Part shown: piece after piece, positions 37,948-47,399 of the stretch
How positions within the stretch are numbered: the first letter of the stretch is position 1
Layout: every line of letters begins with the position of its first letter
Assembly: GCA_003144275.1 (NCBI GenBank)
Contig: NJBF01000006.1
Location: 1-64,000 of the forward strand
Source: Candidatus Heimdallarchaeota archaeon B3_Heim
GTDB taxonomy: Archaea; Asgardarchaeota; Heimdallarchaeia; Hodarchaeales; Hodarchaeaceae
Reading direction: 5' to 3'
Length of the DNA stretch: 64,000 nt
The notes under the pieces: model-generated
What the model was told of the DNA's origin: nothing
What the model saw: the letters and a program-made list of their open reading frames with translations, nothing else
Databases searched by the model: none
Position numbers and translations under genes: made by a program

Positions 37948-38147
37948 TAGTATTTTTCTCCATGTTTATACGGATTGATGGTTCCAACATCCATATTCAA
38001 ATAACCATCAAATTTCAAAGGTGAAACATTATATCCAGTTGAATCTAGAATTTTTGCGAGGGAGGCAGCCAATAATCCTTTTCCCAACCCAGACATGACT
38101 CCCCCAGTGATTATGATATATTTAGGAGTTATTATCTTAGCCTCCAA
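37947..38147 (-). pseudogene. pyrG: CTP synthase N-terminal stub in front of pyrB
   Basis: 66 residues matching only the beginning of CTP synthase: [15 protein letters not shown] (the P-loop), [31 protein letters not shown]. The full enzyme has about 530 residues. After HGE two codons (K, Y) and a stop follow, and pyrB begins in the overlap. Either a deletion has joined pyrG to pyrB, or the stub is kept as a leader peptide or for translational coupling. It cannot make CTP by itself. Confidence 0.8.
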
Positions 38148-38467
38148 TAGTATTAGTGGATTTACTTAGGTTTTTGTATTCAAACAAGGTAGTTTTTCTA
38201 TTCTTATAAATGTAAGTCATTTATATCTATCATACTGATTGTAGGATTGTATACCCGAAATTCTCTATTACAAAATTCTTTTCTTTTTGACCTGTAGGTA
38301 ACATCAATCGAGGATTAAATTTCGGAGTAATGCGCTCTTTTTCATCCACTTTTAATTTAATGGATTAACCTGAGATGTTTTAGCCATTATAAAAGGAAAA
38401 AAGGAGAGAGAAAGCAGATAGGAAAAAAAATACACTTGAAAAATACCGAGATAGATAAGCCTCGGGA
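38148..38467. other. Promoter region of the pyr operon and 3' end of the second carbamoyltransferase transcript
   Basis: About 320 bp with no gene. It should contain the promoter for the minus-strand pyrG-stub/pyrB transcript near its left edge (AT-rich strings around 38190-38230). I see no RNA gene or repeat. Confidence 0.4.
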
Positions 38468-39532
38468 TTAATGCATAATACAGGCCATGACACCTTTTTG
38501 TGCATGTAGTCTGTTCTCTGCTTGATCAAAAATAATTGATCTAGGACCGTCGGCTACTTCATCATCTACTTCCATTCCTCGATCTTGCGGAAGGCAGTGC
38601 ATATAGTAACCTCGTCCATTCTTGGTCACATCCATAAGATCTACCGTAGTTTTCCAGTCTTTGTATTTATTCATGATTTCGGGCATGATATCGGGATTTG
38701 GTTCTCGAACACCTTCGAGTCCGTGAGCATCAAGGATTCCCCAACTTTTCGGATATACAAAATCAGCCCCTTCGAAAGCGGTCTTCATATCTCTTTCAAT
38801 TTCGAATGAACCGCCTTGGATATCAGAATACTCTTCCACTTTTTTGATGATATCAGGATGTAGATCAAAATCAGGTGGACAAGCCAAAGTTACATCCATA
38901 CCAAACATAGAAGGAGCGAGTACACCTGTTTGAGGAACAGCTAATGGCTTTTTTCCAGCTGAAAATGCCCAGCTCATTACAAACTTCTTTCCCTGTAATT
39001 TATTGAAGCTATGGCCACTTTTTTCATACATCGTCATTACATCAGCCATCCCTTGGCACGGATGGTAGACATCTGATTCCATGTTTATTATGGGTTTTTT
39101 GCTCCAATAAGCAAAGTTTTCTAGGATTTGCTGACCCTTGCCGTACATCCACTTACATTTACTTCCATAAATCCGAATGGCAATGGCATCACCCATCCGT
39201 GAAAGTACACGGGCGACATCAGAGACCCGCTCGGTTTCGTACGCGATTTCATCTCCCTCTAAAGCCGGGGTATATATCGCACCTGGTTGTAAAAAATGTG
39301 CATGACCTCCTAATTGAGTCATTCCAGCCTCAAACGAATTTCTTGTCCGTAAACTATCATTATAAAATACCATAAACAAAGTTTGAGCAGGAAGAATGTT
39401 TCTGTGATCTTCACGCATTGTGAACTTTTTTTTCAAATCGGTTCCTACACTAAGCATTGTTTCTAATTCTTCTCTTGTGAAATCAGTCATAGTGAGAAAA
39501 TCTCGTCCTGTTAAATCTTCAGTAACTACCAT
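38468..39532 (-). CDS. Knotted acetylornithine-carbamoyltransferase-like enzyme (paralogue 2)
   Basis: 354 residues from the ATG at 39532, with GAGG 12 bases upstream. It follows AOTC closely: FYNDSLRTRNSFEAGMTQLG, HAHFLQPG, VARVLSRMGDAIAIR, HPCQGMADVM, FVMSWAF, MDVTLACPPDFDLHPD, FVYPKSWG and AENRLHAQKGVMA. The specificity loop reads HCLPQDRGMEVDDEV instead of HCLPLRRNVKATD, as in paralogue 1. Acetylornithine is therefore unlikely as acceptor, and no arginine genes are nearby. The position next to the pyr operon suggests a ureido compound from pyrimidine or purine metabolism. Confidence 0.72.
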   Translation of the reverse strand: MVVTEDLTGRDFLTMTDFTREELETMLSVGTDLKKKFTMREDHRNILPAQTLFMVFYNDSLRTRNSFEAGMTQLGGHAHFLQPGAIYTPALEGDEIAYETERVSDVARVLSRMGDAIAIRIYGSKCKWMYGKGQQILENFAYWSKKPIINMESDVYHPCQGMADVMTMYEKSGHSFNKLQGKKFVMSWAFSAGKKPLAVPQTGVLAPSMFGMDVTLACPPDFDLHPDIIKKVEEYSDIQGGSFEIERDMKTAFEGADFVYPKSWGILDAHGLEGVREPNPDIMPEIMNKYKDWKTTVDLMDVTKNGRGYYMHCLPQDRGMEVDDEVADGPRSIIFDQAENRLHAQKGVMACIMH

Positions 39533-40019
39533 AATATAAAACCTCAAAGGAAAATTAAGTTTTCAACGAAAATCTTCATCTAATTCAGTAAACTTTTGAT
39601 AGATGGTTAAAGGAATGTTGGTTTTATAAGTTAAAAACAATATTTCAATCAAAATTTACCTAATCTGTTTTATAATGGATGAAACGGATCATAGAATTCC
39701 TCAAATCGGCGTTTTTTCATCGGGGTCATTCAACAAATGAATATCGGATTTTGATCTTATTCTTTTTCTATTAATTTGTCCTCAGATGGAAATAATCGAT
39801 AACCAAGAGTAGTAGTCAAGTTATTTCAAAACCTCCTTGTAAAATTCATATTATTTTAGGATTAATGTTTAAATTTCCCCCCCATATTATGTTTGAAGCA
39901 TTTATTATTTTGATGGCACATCCTATTACTTTTAAAGATCCTTATTCATTAATTTCATTGATTCTATTAGTGAAAGATCAGAAAAGCATATTAAAAATCG
40001 TCATCTGGTAATACAGGGG
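39533..40019. other. Divergent promoter region
   Basis: About 490 bp between the divergent carbamoyltransferase gene and the 566-residue hypothetical gene. No open frame of note. AT-rich strings include TATTATTTTAGG near 39850 and a run of C at ~39880. No RNA gene seen. Confidence 0.4.
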
Positions 40020-41720
40020 ATGGTGGAATCAGATTTGAAGTTGATTAATCGATTTAGTATAAAAAATTCAAAATCAACCATAGAGAAACTAAGGGAGAAA
40101 ATTCAACCTAGTCATTTAGGATTTATTGGATTAGATGATAGCTGGATTGCTGAAAGTGATTGGATAGGATATATCGAATTGAAAAAATTCATTTTATCTG
40201 TTTCACATCCAGTAAGAGCTTACAAGATATGGGCTGAACTATTTACAGGTCAACCGATTTACAGTTGGACGAATAAACCCATATGGTGGTCCATCAACGT
40301 AAAACCAACAGAAACTGTCCTAAACTTGATTCCAGAGTTGGTAGACCAAACAATATTACTAAAGAACAATAAATTATATTTTAAGAAAGATGGTTTCTCA
40401 GGGAACGATCATTTTGTGAATGGTGTTTTAGCAGAATTTCGAAAGAACTTTGTATACAAATTGGATATGAAATTTCTAGGATTACCTAAGAAGAAACGCT
40501 ATTCAGAACTTAGAAGAGATTTATTTCATCAGTTCTATGAAAACTATGACAGAACTCACTTCTACAAATTACTATATAGAAAACAAAGACCATCTCTCTT
40601 TATATTAAATTTACCAAAATTGAAATTCCATCTATCCTGGGTAAGATTATATAATGAAACTAAGCGTAATCATGCTTGGAGAGGGGATAAAGGGGCTCTA
40701 AAAGTTAGACAAATTTTCAATTCGTTCCCTTATAGAAAAATATTAGATTTTGAACCTATTTCATATGCTGTTTCAACAAGTAAAATCAGTTATAAGAAAA
40801 TTCTTGATGAATTTAATAGTAATAGAAATTTGACCATTGATAGCATATTAAACTTCATCCAATCGTCACGAGGATCTTCAAGGATTTTCTTTAATGAGCT
40901 TATAGGAACAGAGGATGTTAAACCTCCTTTAATTGTGGAAACAAATAACATAAAGAAATATAGGAAAGAAAACTTCCCGAGAGGACAAGTTACAGTTATA
41001 CAAGCTGTATTTCAAAAGAATAAGATCATGAAATTCTTAAACGTGCATCATAATATTCATCTTCCCTTGAATGGCGTATATAAATTTAAAGGACAATCCA
41101 GAGGTAAATCTTCAACAACTACAACGATTTTTGAAGATATTTCAGCAACTACTGATACACTTGGATATCCTTTGCTGGAAAATGTTAATATTCTAATCAA
41201 AAATTCGACAGAATTCGTAAAGCAGAGATTGATTGAGGATCGACTATTTAAGCTTCTATCTTTCCCACCAAAGGAAAAATCTATCAATATTGTTGTCGAT
41301 GTCACCCATCCAGACAATCTAGAGGATGGAATATTGCAAGAATCACAGATAAAAGCAATAGAAAACCATAATTCGCCTACTCCGTTTGGATGGATAGATA
41401 TTGGTATCCATCTCGGAACAGAAGCTGAAGAGAATTTGTCTTCAGTTTATGGTGCAATCAAGTATTCAAGAAGTAAGAATCAATCTAAAGATCATGTAGA
41501 TACTGCTGAAAGGATTTTATTAAGTCATCATCTTACTGGAATTTCCAGGGATCTTATTACTAGGATGGATCGACTATTTCAAAAATATGAGATCCAGAAT
41601 TTCACACCAAGAGATTTAAACAAAAGAGAGTTTTTAGCTTTCACAATAGACTTTATAGATAATTTTCTGTCTTCTAATTCCCAAGCCGTCCCTCCTACTC
41701 CCGAATTTTCTGAATCCTAG
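40020..41720 (+). CDS. Large hypothetical protein
   Basis: 566 residues, intact frame, no membrane segment or signal peptide. Basic N-terminal half rich in W, Y and K (WIGYIELKKFILSVSHPVRAYK, …YSELRRDLFHQFYENYDRTHF), a strand-rich middle (FPRGQVTVIQAVF) and an acidic C-terminal half with NIVVDVTHPDNLEDG. I recognise no domain. It is isolated: divergent from the carbamoyltransferase and convergent to the methyltransferase gene. Confidence 0.6.
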   Translation: MVESDLKLINRFSIKNSKSTIEKLREKIQPSHLGFIGLDDSWIAESDWIGYIELKKFILSVSHPVRAYKIWAELFTGQPIYSWTNKPIWWSINVKPTETVLNLIPELVDQTILLKNNKLYFKKDGFSGNDHFVNGVLAEFRKNFVYKLDMKFLGLPKKKRYSELRRDLFHQFYENYDRTHFYKLLYRKQRPSLFILNLPKLKFHLSWVRLYNETKRNHAWRGDKGALKVRQIFNSFPYRKILDFEPISYAVSTSKISYKKILDEFNSNRNLTIDSILNFIQSSRGSSRIFFNELIGTEDVKPPLIVETNNIKKYRKENFPRGQVTVIQAVFQKNKIMKFLNVHHNIHLPLNGVYKFKGQSRGKSSTTTTIFEDISATTDTLGYPLLENVNILIKNSTEFVKQRLIEDRLFKLLSFPPKEKSINIVVDVTHPDNLEDGILQESQIKAIENHNSPTPFGWIDIGIHLGTEAEENLSSVYGAIKYSRSKNQSKDHVDTAERILLSHHLTGISRDLITRMDRLFQKYEIQNFTPRDLNKREFLAFTIDFIDNFLSSNSQAVPPTPEFSES

Positions 41721-41913
41721 GAGGCCTTTATTTGTATGCAATTCTCTTAGCAATCCCTTTCTAGGGTAATCTCTCCTCATGTAGATGAACTTCAAATTTG
41801 TTATTGACACTAGCGAGCATAACATTTATGGATCTAAATCCTCTTTCCTAACATATAAGAGCAATGATAAACGTCTAGAGGTCCCATTATCAAGTTAATA
41901 AACCAGTATACTC

Positions 41914-43041
41914 TTAGCGTTTCGAAACTGCCCAGAAATAATTACGTCCATCTTGGATTAATTCAGCTTTCTGAAAAGGAGTGGATTCTATAAATTGTCT
42001 AAAACTTTTCTCATCATAGAAATGGGATCCAATTCCCACTTCAAACCATTTATGCATAATTTCATAATATTTTGCTTGATTCGGGGCATATATGTCCGGA
42101 ATCATATGTTCCCCAACAATTAAAAGCCCGTCATCCTTCAATAACGTGTAGAGGTTCTGAAAAACCTTCTGCCTGTAATTTTCTTTGGTATCCGTCTCGT
42201 GAAGCACCTGATTTAATACAATCACATCAAATTCATCGGAATGAGTCGATGTATAATCACTGGTTTCAGTACAGAGAATTTCTATTCTAGGTTTCCAATT
42301 ATGTTTATCTATGATTGTATTCGCATTCTCCACTGCCTGAGAATCAATATCAATTCCCACCATCTTCGAATTTGGATATTTTTTCGCCCAATTTTCCAAG
42401 TTAAACCCAAACCCACATCCTACTTCCAATAGCAAACCCCCATTATCTAGCCTATCTTTATGATCTTCACAATTTTCAGAAAATACTCTTTCGATTACTA
42501 ATCCCAATCCTGCACTCATTCGTTGTGTAACTTCTTTAATCTCATCAGGTAGTTCAAATGGGTTAAAATTTTCTCCAGTTTTGAAATTGGCTACAAAACG
42601 ATCTTGGAACACTGCCATATAATAGAACCCATGAAGAATATTTCCTATATAGAACAAATTCTCTTTGTCAACAAGTAAATAATAGATAAACGGAGCTGTC
42701 TTTATGCATTTCTTACAAGAATCGTCAATCTCAAACATCCCAAACTCTATTGCCATGTGAAGCCACCCATCTAAATAAATGGGGTCTAATCCTAATTCCA
42801 GAGCTAATTCATCAGGTGTAAAGTTGATCGATGAAAGTTCATTTCCCTCTGAAGAAATTGTTACTTTATTTTGTAAATATTCAAAAATCCCCAACCGTTG
42901 CCCTATCCCAAAAAGCAATATTGTTTGAAAACCTAACAAACCTTTGACAGCGAACTTCTTCAGTTGATCCCTGAGTGAAATTTCATCCTCATCGTTATTG
43001 GGATTCATTTTCTTACACATCTTAGCAACGATTGATTCCAA
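41914..43041 (-). CDS. SAM-dependent methyltransferase with N-terminal dimerisation-type helices
   Basis: 375 residues. A class I methyltransferase core has motif I LLEVGCGFGFNLENWAKKYP, the acidic loop MVGIDIDSQA, motif IV FDVIVLNQVLHET and motif VI DDGLLIVGEH. About 200 residues precede it, among them a winged-helix-like part (FTPDELALELGLDPIYLDGWLHMAI) as in plant-type O-methyltransferases and related archaeal enzymes. Last gene of the degradation transcript, 15 bp after the ureidopropionase. The link to pyrimidine breakdown is unclear. Confidence 0.75.
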   Translation of the reverse strand: MESIVAKMCKKMNPNNDEDEISLRDQLKKFAVKGLLGFQTILLFGIGQRLGIFEYLQNKVTISSEGNELSSINFTPDELALELGLDPIYLDGWLHMAIEFGMFEIDDSCKKCIKTAPFIYYLLVDKENLFYIGNILHGFYYMAVFQDRFVANFKTGENFNPFELPDEIKEVTQRMSAGLGLVIERVFSENCEDHKDRLDNGGLLLEVGCGFGFNLENWAKKYPNSKMVGIDIDSQAVENANTIIDKHNWKPRIEILCTETSDYTSTHSDEFDVIVLNQVLHETDTKENYRQKVFQNLYTLLKDDGLLIVGEHMIPDIYAPNQAKYYEIMHKWFEVGIGSHFYDEKSFRQFIESTPFQKAELIQDGRNYFWAVSKR

Positions 43042-43056
43042 TCAAATTATTAGTGA

Positions 43057-43932
43057 TTACGGTAAAAGTTTCGTCATATCTTCATAGGTTTCGGGCCTGC
43101 GATCACGAAAGAACTGCCAATCTGTTCTGACTTCACCGATAAAATCGAGATCAAAGTCACAAATAATCAGTTCATCTTTATCCTGACTCCCTTCAGCTAT
43201 TATTTTTCCTTTCGGATCAACAAAATAGCTATTACCATAGAATTGACCTAAATTCCAAGGTTTTTCTTCCCCAACCCTGTTTATACAACCCATGAAAATT
43301 CCGTTAGCAACGGCATGAGCAGGCTGTTCTAATTTCCATAAGTATTGGGATACGCCAGCTACTGTTGCTGATGGATTATAAACAATCTCTGCGCCATTAA
43401 GAGCCAATAATCGTGCTCCTTCGGGAAAATGTCGATCATAGCATGTATATACCCCTATACATGCATATCGAGTATTAAAAGTGGGATAACCTAAATTTCC
43501 AGGTTTGAAAAAGAATTTTTCCCAGAAACCTGCAACATGCGGGATATGGTTTTTGCGATATTTTCCTAAATATCTGCCATCAGCGTCAATAACAGCAGCA
43601 GTATTATAAAAGACACCTGTCATTACCTCTTCATAAATCGGGACGACAATGACCATCTCATACTTTTTTGCATATTCCATCAATTTCTGAGTAGTGGGGC
43701 CTTCAGGGATCCTTTCAGCCGTTTTATACCACTTAGTATCCTGAGAGGGACAAAAATAGGGCGTATTAAAGATTTCTTGGAGACAGAGTATTTGAACTCC
43801 TTTTTCACCCGCTTCATCAATAAATTGTATATGTTTATTAAACATAGCTTGCTTAATTTCCTCAACAGAACCCTCTCCCTCTTGCATTGGTAGCGAACAT
43901 TGAATTAATCCACTTTTAATCATACGTACCAC
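43057..43932 (-). CDS. Beta-ureidopropionase / N-carbamoyl amidase (nitrilase superfamily)
   Basis: 291 residues; GTG at 43932 is chosen because GGTGA lies six bases upstream. The nitrilase catalytic triad is visible: Glu in LCLQEIFNTPYF, Lys in YRKNHIP and Cys in GVYTCYDRHFPEGAR. The ALNGAEIVYNPSAT segment matches N-carbamoyl-beta-alanine and N-carbamoylputrescine hydrolases. Its place next to dihydropyrimidinase and a beta-alanine-type aminotransferase favours hydrolysis of N-carbamoyl-beta-alanine to beta-alanine, CO2 and ammonia. Confidence 0.82.
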   Translation of the reverse strand: MVRMIKSGLIQCSLPMQEGEGSVEEIKQAMFNKHIQFIDEAGEKGVQILCLQEIFNTPYFCPSQDTKWYKTAERIPEGPTTQKLMEYAKKYEMVIVVPIYEEVMTGVFYNTAAVIDADGRYLGKYRKNHIPHVAGFWEKFFFKPGNLGYPTFNTRYACIGVYTCYDRHFPEGARLLALNGAEIVYNPSATVAGVSQYLWKLEQPAHAVANGIFMGCINRVGEEKPWNLGQFYGNSYFVDPKGKIIAEGSQDKDELIICDFDLDFIGEVRTDWQFFRDRRPETYEDMTKLLP

Positions 43933-44019
43933 TATAGTTCACCTTTAAATTTCGTTAAGATGCAATATTATTCTTTTTATGAATTCCTGAATTTAAACAA
44001 TACTAATACTTCTTGATAA

Positions 44020-45360
44020 TTACTCTAGGTAATATTTTTCTGCTTCACTTAAAGCTCTTTCAATGATGGTTATACCTTCTTGAATTTGTTCTTCTGTTAT
44101 AATCAATGGAGGTGCACAGAAGATCCAATTCCATCTAACAAAGGTGCTCAACCCGTTTTCCCGCAAGATCTTTGCAACTTTCTGCATAGGTTCCGTAAGT
44201 GGACTGTTGAAGGGACTTAAGGGTTGACGGGTACCCCGATTCTTAACTAATTCAATAACATAATGCAATCCGATACCACGAATCTCACCTACAACTTGAT
44301 ATTTCTCATGAAGCTTCATCAATTCTGTATAAAGATTTTTTCCCATTTCCTCTGATCGTTTTATCAGATTATCGTTTTGATAAACCTCAATATTGGCAAC
44401 AGCAGCCGCACATCCAAGGGTGTGAGAGCTATTAGTTAGACCACACCAGAGTACATTATCATCAAAATGGGAGGCGATCTCTCCTGAAACTACTGCTGCA
44501 CCAAGTGGTACATAAGCACTAGTAATACCCTTTGCAAGGCACATAATATCTGGTTTGACTTGTGGTTGATGGTTAATTCCAAACCATTTACCAGTCCTGC
44601 CAAAACCACTCATTACCTCATCAATAATCAACAAAATATTGTATTTGTTACAAATCTCCTGAATACGATCCCAAAAGACCTTTCCACCTTGCATAATACC
44701 GCTGGATCCACTATATCCCTCAAGTAATATTGCGGCAACATTTTGTGGACCTTCAAACAGGATTGTTTCTTCAATAAGGTCTGCGATGACAGAATCACCT
44801 TCTTCTACTGTTTTATTCCGATATATAGGATTTCGGTAAGCATATGGACCATGAACATAAACAATCCAAGGAAGTCCTGGCTCATTAGCCAAACGACGAG
44901 GATCTCCTCCTGCGGTCATTGCACCAAAGGTTCCTCCATGATAAGAACGGTAACGAGTAATAATTTTTTGACGACCCGTATACAAACGGGCGATTTTCAT
45001 AGCATTTTCAATAGCTTCAGCCCCTCCATTAGTGAAAAATGCTTTACAGTCCTTCATTGGAACGATTTCATTAAGCATTTCACCCAACCGAGCTCGCGCT
45101 TCAGTAGCTATACTTGGAGAGACATAGCAAAATTTGGCTAGCTGATCTTGGATTGCCTGATTTACATATTGATTCCCATGCCCAATGTTTACATTGATTA
45201 ATTGAGAAGACCAGTCTAGATGTTTTTTCCCCTCTGTATCCCAAAGATATACTCCTTTTGCTTTTTCTATGGCAATCGGATTCCAGCTTGATTGAGATTT
45301 CCAACTTGACAATGTATATTTCTTATTTTTTTCAACCATTTCATTTTGAGTCATACCCAT
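44020..45360 (-). CDS. Class III omega-aminotransferase (probably beta-alanine acting)
   Basis: 446 residues, PLP fold type I. FTNGGAEAIENAMKIAR binds the phosphate, SYHGGTFGAM is the aromatic stacking segment, LIIDEVMSGFGRTGKWF contains the PLP Asp, and the Schiff-base Lys is in CLAKGITSAYVPLGA. Given its neighbours, it most likely moves the amino group of beta-alanine (or 3-aminoisobutyrate) to 2-oxoglutarate or pyruvate and releases malonate semialdehyde. Confidence 0.85.
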   Translation of the reverse strand: MGMTQNEMVEKNKKYTLSSWKSQSSWNPIAIEKAKGVYLWDTEGKKHLDWSSQLINVNIGHGNQYVNQAIQDQLAKFCYVSPSIATEARARLGEMLNEIVPMKDCKAFFTNGGAEAIENAMKIARLYTGRQKIITRYRSYHGGTFGAMTAGGDPRRLANEPGLPWIVYVHGPYAYRNPIYRNKTVEEGDSVIADLIEETILFEGPQNVAAILLEGYSGSSGIMQGGKVFWDRIQEICNKYNILLIIDEVMSGFGRTGKWFGINHQPQVKPDIMCLAKGITSAYVPLGAAVVSGEIASHFDDNVLWCGLTNSSHTLGCAAAVANIEVYQNDNLIKRSEEMGKNLYTELMKLHEKYQVVGEIRGIGLHYVIELVKNRGTRQPLSPFNSPLTEPMQKVAKILRENGLSTFVRWNWIFCAPPLIITEEQIQEGITIIERALSEAEKYYLE

Positions 45361-45387
45361 AATTCGTTCACCAGATTTTAATTTCCA

Positions 45388-45789
45388 CTACTTTTCTTCT
45401 GATAAATTTTTAAGGTTACTATGTTCTTTTTGACATCGCTTTAACACACGTCTAGTCTCTAAAACATTGATCTTAGGTGTAACATCGAAATAAAAGGTGA
45501 TTACCTGCTTTTCCAGGGTATCTATCTCTTGAGGGGATGTACCTGACAGATTCAACTGATACTTTTTTTCATCCAACCCTTCGATTGGTTCAAGGGTTAT
45601 CTCCGTTATGTTTTCTCTACGAGACCGTTCTAACCTTTGTTTACGTTTTACACATGCTTTTGCTCTTTTTGAAAACTCCTCAGAAAGGGCCCCATTCTCT
45701 TTGGAGGCTAATTCTTTGTATAATTCCTCCAATTTTTCTTCTAAAAGAATTGCAAAAGATAAAATTGATCCAAATTGTGTTAAAGACAC
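45388..45789 (-). CDS. Small helical protein between aminotransferase and dehydrogenase genes
   Basis: 133 residues. An N-terminal pair of long helices (LSFAILLEEKLEELYKELAS … EEFSKRAKACVKRKQRLERS) looks like a ferritin-like or four-helix-bundle half, followed by a strand segment and another helix. No metal ligands are obvious. It is co-oriented and tightly spaced in the degradation operon, so it may be an accessory subunit; function not known. Confidence 0.5.
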   Translation of the reverse strand: MSLTQFGSILSFAILLEEKLEELYKELASKENGALSEEFSKRAKACVKRKQRLERSRRENITEITLEPIEGLDEKKYQLNLSGTSPQEIDTLEKQVITFYFDVTPKINVLETRRVLKRCQKEHSNLKNLSEEK

Positions 45790-45847
45790 CTATTCCACTC
45801 AGTTCCTTAGTATAAGCCAATCTTTAAAGATAAATTCGATGATAAAT

Positions 45848-47299
45848 TTATACCCACCGCTCTATTACTACTTTGTAATCTGTATAAAAGCGAACAGAAT
45901 CTGGGCCTTGTCCATGTAAATCTCCGAAGAATGAATCATTTTTACCACCAAAAGGAAAAGAAGCAGTTGCTGCGGCTACGCCAACATTGACACCAATATT
46001 CCCTGCATTTACCCGATATTTGAATTCTCGAGCATAACCACCTTTTTGGGTAAAAATGCTGGCAGCATTTCCATAATTAGAAGCATTAATAGTTGTTACC
46101 GCTGTTTCAAAATCAGGAACATGAATTATACTCATAACTGGTCCAAAAATTTCTTCTTGTGCTAGTGTCATATCAGGAGTTACTTTATCAAAGATAGACG
46201 GGCCAATAAAATTTCCAGTTTCATATCCGTCAACCACTAGATTACGACCATCTAACAATAATTCCGCTCCTTCATCTATACCTTTTTTAATCATCCCAAG
46301 AATGCGTTCTTTTGATTTTTGGGTTGCTATAGCTCCCATTTGGCTTGCATCATCGAGCCCATAACCCACCTTGAGTTTTCTGGCTGCAGTTAACAATTCT
46401 TTTTTCAAAGATTCATAAATATCTCCTACAGCAAGTACAACTGAACCCGCCAGACAACGTTGTCCCGCGCAGCCATAAAATGAACCCATTATATTCGGGA
46501 CGGCAGTAGCCAAATTAGCATCAGACATCACGGCAAGGTAATTCTTGGCACCACCTTGAATTTGGACTCTCTTCCCATGCTTAGTAGATTTCTCATAGAT
46601 GATTTTTCCTACAGTCGAGGAACCCACAAAAGAAACTCCCTTCACATCAGGATGTTCCATTAAGGCATTAGCTGCATCCACACCTCCGTGGACTAGGTTT
46701 ACAACTCCTTCAGGTAATTCCACTTCTTCCCAAAGTTTAAAAACATAATCCATCGTTAGAGGAGTAGTAGGCGATGGTTTCACAACCATAGTGTTACCAC
46801 ATGCAATTGCAACTGGTAAAAACCACATAGGAACTAAAAATGGGAAATTAAACGGAGCTAACATTGCAAAAACTCCGAGAGGTTGGCATTCTGCTGTTTC
46901 ATCTATACCTGATGAAATATCTTCAACTTTAAATCCTGTCATTAACGAGGGGACACTAAAGGCAAACTCAACGCTCTCAATTCCTCTCCTAACTTCACCC
47001 CTTGCCTCATCTATTGTTTTACCAGCCTCCTTAACAACAAGTTTTGATATCTTTTCAAAATGTTCTTCTAATAAATTTTTAAACGTCATCAGGTATCGAG
47101 TACGACTAAGGACAGGTGTTTGTCTCCATTCCACATAAGCTGTGGATGCTGCATTGACTGCACGCTTAACATCATCAGGTGTTGAATCAGGACATTCCGC
47201 GAGAACTTCTTGAGTTCCAGGATTTATCACTGGGGTGAATTTCTCAGTTGTAGCTTCGACCCATTCTCCATTAATCAGATTTCTCAGTTGGGTGGTCAT
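45848..47299 (-). CDS. mmsA: CoA-acylating methylmalonate/malonate-semialdehyde dehydrogenase
   Basis: 483 residues of the aldehyde dehydrogenase superfamily. The catalytic Cys is in FYGCAGQRCLAGSVV, and the GGAKNYLAVMSDA segment replaces the general-base Glu region, as is characteristic of the CoA-dependent MMSDH branch. The FNFPFLVPMWFLPVAIACGN stretch is also typical. It oxidises malonate semialdehyde to acetyl-CoA and CO2, or methylmalonate semialdehyde (from thymine or valine) to propionyl-CoA. This is the last step of the pyrimidine route here. Confidence 0.92.
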   Translation of the reverse strand: MTTQLRNLINGEWVEATTEKFTPVINPGTQEVLAECPDSTPDDVKRAVNAASTAYVEWRQTPVLSRTRYLMTFKNLLEEHFEKISKLVVKEAGKTIDEARGEVRRGIESVEFAFSVPSLMTGFKVEDISSGIDETAECQPLGVFAMLAPFNFPFLVPMWFLPVAIACGNTMVVKPSPTTPLTMDYVFKLWEEVELPEGVVNLVHGGVDAANALMEHPDVKGVSFVGSSTVGKIIYEKSTKHGKRVQIQGGAKNYLAVMSDANLATAVPNIMGSFYGCAGQRCLAGSVVLAVGDIYESLKKELLTAARKLKVGYGLDDASQMGAIATQKSKERILGMIKKGIDEGAELLLDGRNLVVDGYETGNFIGPSIFDKVTPDMTLAQEEIFGPVMSIIHVPDFETAVTTINASNYGNAASIFTQKGGYAREFKYRVNAGNIGVNVGVAAATASFPFGGKNDSFFGDLHGQGPDSVRFYTDYKVVIERWV

Positions 47300-47399
47300 G
47301 GTCTTTCTATTCCTCTTTTTTCTAATAATTTCTTCTAAAGTTATTTCTCATTATTTACTGTAGGCTATTTGATACTTTTTGAATTGGATGAAAGTTACA

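Noticed and set aside
38468..39532. Simple annotation as ornithine carbamoyltransferase (argF)
   Set aside because: The LGGHAHFLQPG and knotted-type motifs point to the AOTC side, and the acceptor loop differs from both ornithine and acetylornithine enzymes.
44743..45141. 132-residue plus-strand frame inside the aminotransferase gene
   Set aside because: Shadow of a conserved minus-strand enzyme; composition rich in S, F and I without motifs.
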